A DNA stretch of 64,000 nt, taken from positions 17,590,880 through 17,654,879 of the forward strand of contig CM031869.1 in the NCBI GenBank assembly GCA_018697195.1, given 5' to 3'. Positions 35,001-47,578 of the stretch are shown piece after piece. Position 1 is the first letter of the stretch, and each line of letters begins with the position of its first letter. A program made the translations under genes and the position numbers. This DNA is from Certhia americana. Lineage: Eukaryota > Chordata > Aves > Passeriformes > Certhiidae. The notes below the pieces were generated by a model. It made no database searches. It was not told where the DNA came from and saw nothing but the letters and a program-made list of their open reading frames with translations.

Positions 35001-38000
35001 CAGGCACCTTCCACTACCCCAGGTGGCTCCAAGCCCCGTCCAGCCCGGCCTTGGACACTCCCAGGATGGGGCACAGGCACCCTGTGCCAGGGGCTGCCAG
35101 AGCAGAGGGTGCAACCCCTGTTGTGAAGGCACAGGTGAGCCCCTCTTGGGAGGGCTCTGGAGGAGCTGAGGACAAGGCAGCGCTGTCCAGGTGCCAGTGA
35201 CCCTCTGGAGTCCCCTCCCAGCCCACAGGGATTGTGTAAAGCCTGACACTGCCCACCCCCTGCACCCTGACCCCCCAGTGAAACCCATTTCCTGCCTTGC
35301 CACGGCCCTTCCCGAACTCCAGGCTCCTGTTTTCCCTCCTGTGTGCTTGCAGCAGCCCAGGCAGACGAGCTGGGCTCCTCGGGCTCCTCGGGGTGCTGCA
35401 TTAACACGAATAAACAACCTCCCAAAACCAGCCCGTGACAGCCACCATCCCCCCCGGGGAGCTCCATCCGAACAGCAGCGCTTTTACCTGAAAAACTCCT
35501 CCTTTAAATGTCACCTCCTGCCAGGCAGCCCTCGAAAGGGCTCCTCTCACTGCAGGGCTCCCAAGCCCTGTCCCCTGCAGCCCCACAGGGCAGCATAGCC
35601 CTGGCACAGGCAGTGCCCCCCTCCCTCTGTGCCCAGCCCCACCAGGGTGCCCTGGGAAGCTCTCCACTCGCACAGCCCCCTCTGGAGTCATGAAAAGGCA
35701 CAGAATCGATTTGTCTGGCCCTGACTCGCAGAAGTTGGGTTTGGTGTGACCTTTCTGAGGCAGGTTAAAGAGCCCTTGAGCAGGCAGCAGCCTCTGCACC
35801 AGGAGCTGCTTGTGCAGTGCAATGGAGGCACGTCGGAGCCTTCTGTTTGAGGAGTCAAACACAGCCAGTCCAAGTCACAACCTGCAAACAGCAAATCTAT
35901 TCTGGGGCCCTCATCTTTGCTTGCCCCAGTTTTTCCCCGTTCCTCATCAGAGGTGACCTTTGCAGGTGCCACCTCACCAGGGCTTCCTCCAGCACCTTCC
36001 TGCCCTTCCAGCCTCGAAGCTTTTCCCACCTCAGGTCTGTGCCAGCCTCTTAACCCCGAGCTACTCATGCAGCGTGACCCTTGAATCCATTTCAAAGCCA
36101 GCACTTCCCAGGATAGCAGCCAGCATTCCCTGGTTCTCCATGCGCAGCTTTGTGCTGGGCTGCGTTAAAATGCACTTTGTTTAAATGGGCCCAGTTTACC
36201 AAGCGATCTGGATTGCTCTGCATGACTGCTCCATCCTCAGCACCATCTTGAACTCCACCAATCTCTGTGGCAGCCGCAGGTTTATCAGTAGTGATTTTAG
36301 ATTTCCTTCCAGACCATTGATTACAGCAGTGAATGGCAGCGGGCACGGTGCCGTTGCCAAGGAGCAGCTCCAGGAGAACCTTGCTCCATGAGGAATCCCA
36401 GCCAAGCTTCCCTTCTCTAAGCTCTGGATAAACCAGATCTGCCTCACAATGCCGTGCTGAGAATCCCAGAATCCCAGGTTGGAAAAGCCCTCCATGGTCG
36501 TTGAGTCCGAGCTGTGCCTAACCCCCAGCCCAGAGCACCGAGTGCCACATCCAGGTGTTCCTGGGACACCTCCAGGGATGGGCACTCCAAACCTCCCTGG
36601 GCAGCTCCTCTCAATGCCTGACCACCCTTTCCATTGAGAAATTCCTCCTGATGTCCAACCTCAGAGCGGTGTTCATGCAAAATAACAAAAATAATAATAA
36701 TGATCATGACAAAATTCCCGTTATCAGCTGGGGGCATCCATCAGCCTCCAGCCGTTCTGCACCCAGCACAAACCAGCCCTGCAGCAATGCCTGGAGCAGC
36801 CCTTGCTCCTCAAAGAGGCCAGGACCATGCCCAAGGAAGGGTTTAAAAGCCAGACCTGTCACGTAATGCCAGTGCCCAGTGTCCCCTGCCATCAGCCAGG
36901 GTGACTGACGTCAGTGCTATTTCCATCAGCCATTCCCTGCTTTAGCCATTAATCCAGTTGTTCCCTGGGGCTGCCGAGGCCAGTGAGCACTGCACAGCTC
37001 TTCCAGCTGCTCATGGCATCCCTGCCCTCCCAGTCCTGCCCATCCCAGGCTCCCCAGCTCCATGGACACCTCCAGAGCTGAGAGATCCCACTCTTTGATA
37101 CAAATTATTCCATTCAATTATGCCAAATATCTCTGTTTTGAATGCCTTTGCTGGTTCCCAACGCATGGGCAGGTCCCACATCCTACGTTGTTATGTCTCA
37201 GCCCAAATTACTCCGACTATTCAGTCAATACTTTTGCATTTTTTCTCCATAATTAACAATTTTGCAATCTCCGCTTGGAACTGACAATTCCTGAATTCCA
37301 CCTCTTCCCGGTGCATTTTTTTAAGTACTTATTGTGTTGACTTTGTAATAATTGATTTTCCCCCAATGTCTTTGGCTTTGCTTGTTAATTTTCTACACTC
37401 CAGAACGACTCATTTCTCCTAATTGCTGTAACTCCCTCCTTTTACCCCCAGTATTTATTGGTTTCCTGCTTCCAACTGCTGCTGCTGTGCTGGAATGGGA
37501 TTTGGGGCAGAGCTGTCTATTTTCTCAGCTGAGAAAATGTGACTGGGTAAAAAAAACCCCATATTTTCAGGGCTCCCCAGTGCTCGCTGTGATATTCCTG
37601 ATGGAGACACCGGTTCCAGCTCCACATCTGAGGGACAGACGGAGCCCCTGTCCCTCTCTTCCCGCAGGGATGTTCTGATGGGGATGTTCATCCCTGGGAA
37701 AATCCTGCAGGTTCCATGCTGCCGCAGCTCAGGGATTTTTTCTGAGGAGGAATGGCTGGCAGCTCTCCCTCTGATGACCCCCATCCTCTGTGAAGTGCTC
37801 TCCTGCCTTTTTGAGTCCGTGCCTGCTCCGGCCTCTGCAGATTCTGGCAGCAATGAACTCCCGGCCCATGTGCTCGCTGGAAAAGCTCTTCCCTTTGCTC
37901 CTGCCTCTCCTGCCTGCTCCTTTTGCCTTGAACTTCTCCTCCCTGCAGGGTTGTGAGGGAACAGCAGTAATTGCTCCTCACTCTGCCCCTTTCCAACACC

Positions 38001-41000
38001 ACAAATCCAGACTGCATCCTGCTCTGCCAGGTCCTCCTGTGGACACCGGGCGGGTCTGGCCAGTCCTGCTGCCCTTCCCTGTGCCCCTTCCAGCCCTGCT
38101 GTCCCTCCCTCTGCCCCTTCCAGCTATTCTCCAGTTTTCCAGCCACAGGGAAGCCAGGCCCAAACCCATGGCTCCAGTTTTGGGGTTTATTTAGCAGTAG
38201 CAGGAACTTGTTTTGGTGAGGAATTTTCGTGGGCTGTCCCTGACCTGCCTGCTCCTGGCTGCACATCCGAAGCCCCCCAACACCAATCCCTGACTGTGCT
38301 GATTCCTTCTGCCATGAGGGCATGTTAGGAAAAATTATATTGGGAGAAATTTCATCATGAAAAGAGTGGACAGGAATTGGAAGGAGTGTGGTGGAATCAC
38401 CACCCCTGGAGATGTTCAAGGAACACTGGAGGTGTCACTCAGTGCTCTGGGCTGGATGACATCAAAGCTTCATGAGCTTGGAGATCTTTTCCAATGATTC
38501 ATTCCAGTGAAGATTCCCATTCATGGATGCTGGATGGGGTTAAAGGGACCCTGCACTCCTCAGCCCATCTGCTCCCTCCTGCCTCTTCCTTCCCTCATTC
38601 AAACATCTCCAGCTCCCACCAGGACCTGTACCAGGCTGATTCTCCTTGCTAAACCCAGGGAAAACAAACTCAGCCCAAGTGACAGCAGTGCCAGGAGGAA
38701 TTTGGGATGTCACCAACCCATGGCATTGCCGCCGGTGCAGAGGGCAGGGACCGAGCAGCAGGAGAAATTCCATTGTTCACAAAGGAAACCATAAAATCCG
38801 CCCCAGGCACCCTTTTCCTGCTGGCAGGGACAGAGGGGAGCCACCCTGCTCCCCCCTCCCCGAGCGCAGTGGGGAAAATCCAGCCCCGGTTAACTGGCTC
38901 GCTGCTGATCCCAAAGCAGGATCCACAGCTCCCGGGCTCCCCTGGCAGCTCCTGTGCCTCCCCACACGCCAGAAGCCTCCTTTCAGACAGCTGCCAAGGG
39001 AGCTGCTTCCCCAACAGCCGCCACAATGCAGCAACTCACAGGGCCGGGAGTGAAAGGCAATGTCAGAGCCAGCGCCCGGAATATCAAAATAAGTGACAAG
39101 GGAGCCATTGTGGCACGGGAGCTACTCAACTTCAGAGGGATTCATGAACCCCTCTCCTTAACAAACCAACCTGGAGCGATGCAGCATCCCTGGATATGGA
39201 GAGGAAGTGAGAAAGATAAGCCTGGGGACCGTGCTGGGAATGACCCAGAGCCAGCTTTCCGGGGGTGGAGGCTTGGGAGTTATTTGCTTTGCCTGGCGAG
39301 GAGCGGGGCTCCAGTGCAGTGCAGCACAGCCTTTGGAGCAGGAGGCTGAGGGGAATATTATGTCCATGGAAACCAGGGCAGGCCTCGAGGAAAGCTGGAG
39401 CAGAATTGCCAAAACCACTCAGGGCAAGGCTCAAGCTCCAGGAAACAGGACACAGGCTCAGCTCGTCCCTGAGTCGACCATTTTACAGCACCAGAGCTTC
39501 TGCTGCCGTGCTGGGGTGAGGATGGAGTGAGACAGCTCTTCCCATCCTTTTCCATGACCCTCCATCAGCACATTGTGCAGTCACTGCACTGATTTTTGGA
39601 GCAGAAGCCTCCCAAGAGCGCTGCCTGCTCGTTCTGCACTCATCCTGCAGGTGATGGGAAGAGCTCAGGGCGTTTCCCAGCACGGCAGCACTCTGAGGGA
39701 CAGGGACAAGGGACAAGACAAGCACTGCCCTGGCTTGGTGTCACCTCCTGGCATCTACAGCTCCCCTCTGCTCCTGCCCTTGGTAGTCTGGGGGTCCTGT
39801 CCACCCCAAGGGTCCCTCCCTGGCCTGCCACAGCATCTCCAGGTGTTCAGTTGGTTAAGCAGACCCAGCTGCATTCCCAGGATTGCTCCCTGTTTGCACA
39901 GCTCGAAGGGATTGGGGGAAGGGCTGGTGCCCCGCACGGGATCAGGTCCCAGGGCTCTGCCTGCTCTGCACAAGGGAGGGGGATGGATGGACCCGTATCT
40001 AAGCCAAGGTCTGTGCGCACCTGTGAGACCCATCCTGTATTCAGAACACTCCTGCAGACCCTCCCAAGGTTTTGTCCCTGAAACAGGTCCCAAGGAACCC
40101 TGACGATTCTGGAGCACAGTTAAAGGCCCAGATGTGTGATCTACCAGTCTGACCTTACTGGGGTCCCCTCCACCACAGCCACTGGGGTCCCACAGGGCAC
40201 ATCAGCCATGGGGTGACTGCTCTGGTCCGTGATGCTCACAGGGTCCCTGATGCTCACAAATCCCTGCATCCACCCCCGGTTCCCAGCAACCCTTCAGCTC
40301 TTTCACTGCTGCCAAACCAGAGAAGACATCCACAACCAGAAGAAAACCACACAGGAATCTATGGAATGCCACGTCCCAAACCCAGGTATTCTCCCAAAAA
40401 GCACCTGCTTTCCCCCTCCAGAGTGGCTGCTCAGCTGACAATTAGAGATTGCTGACCTTGCAGTCAGCAGAGCCAGTCTCCGAGTCCTGCCGAAATAATG
40501 ATAGCAGAGCAGCCAGCCTCAAATGGACATCAGCTCCCGAGGCACTATTTAATGAATAAATCCAGGGAAAATGCGGGCTGACTCCACATAGGTGCCCTGA
40601 AGCCTCCTGAAATTTGCATGATGCTCAAAGAAGCCGCCAAAGCCCGGTGCCAACCTGCCTGGTCAGATCGAATTTATCTAACTCAGAGCAAGATCTAACG
40701 CAATTAGAAACCCATTTAGGCAGCCTGGGGACAGAGCCTGCCTAACCCTCAGCCTATCCCAGCTCTGAGCCCATCCAGGAGGTGCCATTTGGCTTTTCTT
40801 TGGGTGAAATGAAGACGGGCAAGGAAAATACGGAAATAAATCATCGGAAGGGCGAATGGTAAAATCAGAAGGGGTCATAATCTTTATGGAATGATGTCTA
40901 AATTGGCCTGACCATGCTGCCCTGGAATGTCTGTCACCATCCAGCTGATAATGGAGCTATTCTGGAAATGGCTGGTGTGGAGTGGAAATTGCCCTGGACG

Positions 41001-44000
41001 CAGCAGGAGGCCTCATAATCACGTTAAAACCATCTGAAGATCCCAGGGAGAAAAAGCTTCTGGGACTGGGAGCAACACTTGAATAAAACCCTCGAGGAAT
41101 CCAACAGCTGCGGAGTGGGAAAATAATGCTGGGAAAATAATGAGCTAATCTGGCTCCCAGTTGCACCCAGTGGAGCTGACAGGGAGCATTGAAGGCTCTG
41201 TGGAGAGCGGGGGGTCCGAAGCTGTAGACTCAGGTTTCCATTAAAAAAAAAAGGAGTTAACCAGGAATGCTTCCATGGAAGCCTTTCCTTGGAAAACCTG
41301 TCAGTTTGCTGAAACCAGATCATTATTCAAGTGAGCTCCTTGTTTCAGGGTTGGGGTGTGGGGGGAGATCTTTGCTGACACGTGAAAATGAAAAAATGAT
41401 GCTCTTGCAAAGGTACCTTTCACTTCAGGACTTCAGCCAAGTATTAATTATGGAGCTCAACTCAAAAAGGTCAGGCAGAATCATACCTTTAGAAGTTACT
41501 AGAAAAAGAAAATATTTATATGTAATATATATTCTGATTGACTTGGGAAATAGGGGGAAAAACTCTCAATTCTTCCTGATTTGCTTTCAAATTGAAAATT
41601 TTCCTCTGAGAGCAAACCTGTTTTGCAACCAGCTCTATTTCCACAGGCAAAGGGCAGCAGCTTTTCCTGTTTGCCCAAGGAATTGTGCCTGCTCCAGAGG
41701 GCTGGGCACCCACATACTGCAGAGATGGGCAGAGCCCTCACTTTAGTGGTCTGCACCTCCTGATGAATGGAGACACCGGGTGAGACAAACTTTCCTTTGG
41801 AGGCATCAAACAGGTAGAACAAGTCACAGGAAGGCTTCTTAGGGCCACTTATCTTGCCTGCACTGCTCCAATTCCCATCCCTTCTGGCACAAGACCCCTG
41901 GGATAGATGAGCTCCTCAAATCTCAGGATTGCTGTCACATCCTCAGCCAAACCAGATCCTGGCTCCAGACAAATTTCCAGCACATTAGCAAAGGTTTCTG
42001 AGCTCTCTGGGCAAAAGACCAGAGCCCTGATAGTCCCTAATAAAGTGTGATCCACTTGAAATCCTTGCGGAAAAAAAAAAGAAAAAAAAGCCACCCAAGC
42101 TCCTCCAGGCACTTGCAGAGCCTGGAATCACAACACCCCAAAAGGTCTTGTCCAGCCTGAATGAGAGCGAAGGGCTCTTCAAACATCTGAAGCATGGGTT
42201 TTGCTTTCCACAGGGCTCAAGGCTTTTGATGAACAAGCAGGAATGGATAAGTGTAAGAGGAACATCCCTCATCACTCCAGCAGGACACTTCCAGCAGGAT
42301 CTCAGTCCAGAGCTCAGCCATGAGGTGCCCTCCCAGCAGGACCAGATCTTTGCCAGAGCCTCCCCGGCAGCTGCTCCCGAGCACCGGGGAGCTGGAGGAT
42401 GTGAAAACCAGGCCATGTGGGAGCAAAATAGCTGCAGGCTTGCAGGTTGCTCAGGCCTTTCAAGATGTCTCCGAGGAGCTGAATCAGGGCACGCTGCTCC
42501 GACAGCTCTGGAGCAGGATCAGTTCCCAGGGAGAGAGGTGGGGATTCACTGCCCTCCCCAAAGGAGGCTCTGAAATTGGATGGAACGTGCCAGGATCCCT
42601 GTGCCACGTGCAAATAGGAGATCAGAGGGGGTGTTTTGCAAGCCAGGAGGAGCTCAGAAGGATGTTTACATCCTGGGAAAGGGGCATCTTCAGGGATGTC
42701 TGGGCAGGACCCACAAGGCCTGGCTGTGAGTGCCAGAAGGATGGCAATGATGAGGTGGTGGAGCTTTCTTCTGCTCTCCTGGCAGGTCACAACCCACGCT
42801 CCCACCACAAACCCACCCACGCTTCCCTGCAAGCAGCTGAAGGGCTGAGGCAGTAAACAGCTTCCACCACACCAGGCACTGATGCAAAACAACCAGGAAT
42901 GTTTATTATGGGATCTGGGGGAGTTGTTTTCTTTCTGGTCCTCTGCCTGACCTCCTCTTCCTCTCCAGAGGGTTGGGTTGGGAATCACGCTGGGAAAAGA
43001 AGCCTTTACTACAGGTAGGATATGGAAACCAGGTCCTCAAGGGTGCAGAGACCTCCAGAAAAGTTCAGAAAATCAGAAAATAACATAATGGAATGGATTG
43101 AGTTGGAAGGGACCTGAAAGCCCCTCTCATTCCTCCCCCTGCCATGGCAGAGACACCTCTCATTATCCCAGGGTGCTCCAAGCCCATCCAGCCTGGTCTT
43201 GGGCACTGCCAGGGATCCAGGGGCAGCCACAGCTGCTCTGGGCACCCTGTGCCAGGGCCTGCCCACCTTCCTAGAGAACAATTCCTTCCCCATATCCCAC
43301 CTAAATCTCTCCTTTTTTAGTTTTAAAGAGTTCCCCTTGTCCTATCACTCACTGCCTGTGTAAAATCTCTCTCCATCATTTTTGTGGCTCTCCTTAAAGT
43401 ACAGAAAGGGTCAGAACAAAAGACAAGGTCAGTGAAGGACCTGTTGGGGGGAAGCTGAGTGAGTCTGAGTTGCAGGTCTGACTGCAGAGGTGATGCCAAG
43501 GCTGAGCTTCCCCCAGGTTGGATGCTGGTGGATGCCACAGTCAGAGGTGACAAGAAAAGGGGCACCAAGATGCCAGGGGTGACCTCCTCACCCGTGTTCA
43601 ATCCTCCTGTGCCTCAGCTGAGCTGTCTGTGCTTTCTGGGGTGCTGAAGGATCAGGGCACTGCTGGAAGAGCCTCTTTTGGAATAATCTCCACTGCCCAT
43701 CTTGGTTTCTCGCAAGAGCAGAGCTGTGTTGTGCAATGGCAGCTTGGCTGGCCCAGGAGCACAGCCGTGCCCAGGGCTCCGGGCAGGTGCTCTGACAGGA
43801 CAGGGGTGTGGGGATGAGGGCGGAGGGGCACAAAGGTGATTTGGGCCTGGCACAGGGCTCAGCATTCCAAAGGATGTGCCAACCAGCAGGAGATTTGCCA
43901 GGACACCACAGGGGCTGTGTCCAACACCCCACAAATCACAAAAGGGCTCTTTGGGACCTGCCCTGGCACAGCCCCACACATGGGGATTCACCTGGGGGCC

Positions 44001-47000
44001 TCAGCTGGCCACCAGCTCAGGGACACCAGAGCACAGCAGCCAGACCAGCCACCCCTTTACTGTTGTCCCACGGCTCCCAGGGCTGCCCTCCCCATCTCTG
44101 ACACAATTCCAGCCACTCTGTGCCCTTTGCTCCAGGCATTCCTTAGCCCTTGTTCCCTCCACAACACCCTCCCTGACCTGTCCTACATCCCGCACCCTCT
44201 CATTACTCCAGCCTCTTTCCATCCCATCCCAGAACATCCCAGCTCTGTCCTCACCCGGGAACACCCCACCCTCCACCTCCTCCAGCTGCATCCCTGCACC
44301 CTCTGGGCTTCACCCCACCCACAGCCTCTGGGTGCTCTGTGGGCTGAGGGACCACAGGGACACACAGGGACCACGGGGACACGCAGGGACCACGGGGACA
44401 CGCAGGGACCACGGGGACACGCAGGGACCACGGGGACACACCCTGTCACAGCCCCAGGTTCTGCCCCAGGATTGGGGTGTCGGATGAAGCAGCCTGCAGG
44501 GCTGGGCCCCGCTCCAGGGAACAGCACTGCAGCTGAGAGCCCGGCCGAGCGGGCAGAGCAGTGCTGGGAATATCAATCAGGGAGGCTTGGAGCGGGCGGC
44601 TGCACACACAGCCAGGGCTTTCATCCCCCAGGATCCACAGCTCGGCCGGCAGAGCCAGCCAGAGGCTCAGCCCTATGTTGGGAGGGCTCAGCATCCCTCT
44701 GTACCATGGCCAGCACGGTCAGGAGAGACTGGGGGAAGCCAGGGTGAAGGGAGAGATCAGGAGAGAGGGTGGAGAGGAGCAGACACAGTTGGGAAAGAGG
44801 GAAGATTCAGGGGGGAAAAGGAGGAGTTCCCCAGATGCAAGCTAGGAAATGCCGATGCTGGCTCCAAGGGCATCAAGCAGGGGAGAGGCTGAGGCTGTGA
44901 GAGGGAGAGGAAGAGGAGGGCAGGGAGGAATGGCAAGAGGGGAACTGGGCAGTGCTGTCACCCAGCCCAATGTGGGGAGCTTCAGGCAAGGAGCACAGGC
45001 TGAGTGAGCCTTCAAGGGAGAAAGGACGAGGTCCCCAGCGCTGGTGGGGCCAGGGAGTGCCAGGAGAGACCTGGTGACCTCTCTGATGGGTTGGGGACAG
45101 TAAGTTGGGGACAGTAAGTGCCATTATCTCCTTGCTGACACTGCCTACAGAGCTGTCACCTGGCCAAGACTGCCCACCTTGCTGTCACCTGCTGTCACTG
45201 TGTCCACCCCACTGTCACCCTCCACACAGCACAACCTGTGCCCCTCTCCCTGGGGCTGTGCACCCCCTGTGCCACCTCCTACCGCAGCCCAAGCTGCACA
45301 GTCCCACTGCCACCTCCTTGGGGACAGGGGTTGTACCTGCCCTGTGTCTCCTTCCCCCTGGAGGAGACTCCAGCTGCATCCCCTGCACCCCCTACCCCTG
45401 ACACACAGCCTGTACGTGTGTCCCTGTCACCCCTTGTCACAGAGACCGCGCTCCCCTCTGTGCCACCTCCACAGGGTGCTGGCAGTGAGCATCCCGCTGT
45501 CACCTCCCACGCACGGGGCGCAGCCTGGGTACACCCCACTGTCCCCTCCCCCTGCGGCACAGCCTGCGCACACCCACGCTGGCTCTGCTGTACCACGGGG
45601 CTGCTCATCTCCCCTGGCTGCAGCTCCTCATTTTGAGGTCCCAAATACCCCATGGTGCTCTCACTCCCTGCCATCAACCCACGTCCCCAGCACAGACCAG
45701 CCAAGAGCCACTGCACCCTCCTGCCTTGCCCGTGGTGCCCTCAGCATCCTGACCAATGTCCCAGCACAGTGCACGACCCACTCTCCACCCTGTCCTGTGC
45801 CCCCCCAGCTCCCCCAGGCGTCCCAGTGATGCTCACAAGCTGCTGTGTTTTGACACAGCCACTCTCCCCAGCAGATCCAGGGATCTGCAGCCCCTCAACG
45901 ACCCCTCTCTCATGCGATCTCAGCCCTGCAGAGCCAAATCTGACCCAAACCCAGTCGATCCCAGGAGCAGGAGCTGATTCACAGAGCGGATGAACTGCTC
46001 CCAGCACAGCGTCTCTCTGAAACTGGGGAAAAGCAGGGCAGGTCCCCCATGAACCCTCAGCTCCATCTGCAGCTCCTTGCTGGATCCATTTATCAGCTCA
46101 TTCCACGTGAACGACCTTGAGAAAACCCACTGACCCAGGACAGTGGGAGACTTTCCCAGACATCTGCCAGCACCTAAACCTGCAATTTATGGAGACTCTG
46201 AGCAAAATTCTCAAACAAGACGATTTCATTTCTGTCCATTACAGCTACAATACTCCTCTCCTCCCCTCCCGCAGAGAGTAATTAATGCTGCACCTCGCTC
46301 CGAGCCCGCGGGCAGGTGCAGGAACCTCTGCTGAGCTCGCTCAAGTTCACACCACTCCAGCCGCCTTCCCGGGTGGTGGGGGGCTGTAAGGACCCGGGGC
46401 AGTTCTTGGGAAAGGATGTAGAATATCCCCTCCCGCTAAAAAAGGATTGAGCCTGGGAGCCAGGCAGAAGAAAGAGCCGCTCCCTACGCCAGCGCCTGAG
46501 TTCTCACCCCAGGTTCATCAAAGAGCTGCTGAGGACGAGGAAGGAAGGGAAACTTCTCTCAGAAAGTTCCCAAAGGGAAGTAGATAGCAGGGCTGAGCCA
46601 AGCCCCCAGACTGCCCTGCCCAGCCCTACGGGGAGCAGTTATTGAGGTGGTTGCTGGTGTCTCCTTTCCTCCTCTGCAGCCACGGCATCTCCCCTCGGGT
46701 CCCAGCCCTGCCTGCCCAGGAGGCCCAGACACTTCCTGGATGGTTCAAGATAAAACCTTATGCTGTTAGCAAAACAAACGAGAAGGCTGTGAGAGCCAAG
46801 GCTGGCACAGGGCTCAAACCACCAAAGCCAGAACCACTGGTTTCCCCAGCTGATCTAATCTCTCCCAGCGCCAGAGCTCCTCGGCCCTGGCAGCCTGGTG
46901 AGGCCACTGCAGGCCCTGGGGAAGAGGTGAACTGGTGTGACGGGAGAAGGGATGGGTGCCCCAGTTTGAAAGAAAAGCCAGGGGAAAGAGGAGGTCCATG

Positions 47001-47544
47001 AGACGGGACAGCAGGATGGTGAGAGAGGGGTGTTGGACTGTTCCTGCCTACCAGGATCCATCGTTTCTCCAAACAGCTGGAGACAAGACCCTGAGTGAGC
47101 CCCATGGCATTGGCATTGGCATCACCCCCATCCATCCTGCCAGGAGATCCCATGCAGGGCAGAGCCTGCTGTGTGGCAAGCAGGATCGCCCAGATCCAGC
47201 AAGCCTTCCTGAGAGGAGCTCTCCTTCCCATCACCTCCCGGGGTGGGGGAGCGCCGGGATCTGGGCGCTGCTGACATGCCAAGGCTCCATCTGCAACCGC
47301 GTGCGCCCTCATTGCAGCACTGCGGCGGGCGGGAGCTGGCGGCTGCCAGCCTGCACTGGTGGGATTTGGGTCAGGCTAGCCAGGAACAGGGATCTGCTCT
47401 GCCACGCTCTGGCTGTGGGACGTGGGTGTGGCTCAAGAGGATGTGGGGATCAACCAGGAGAAGCTTTGAGGGAGGATGTTGGTGTGGAATTAAATGGAAG
47501 CTGGGCAGGCAGGGCCGTGGCTCAGACTGCGTTCATATCCACAT

Positions 47545-47578
<34 letters not shown>

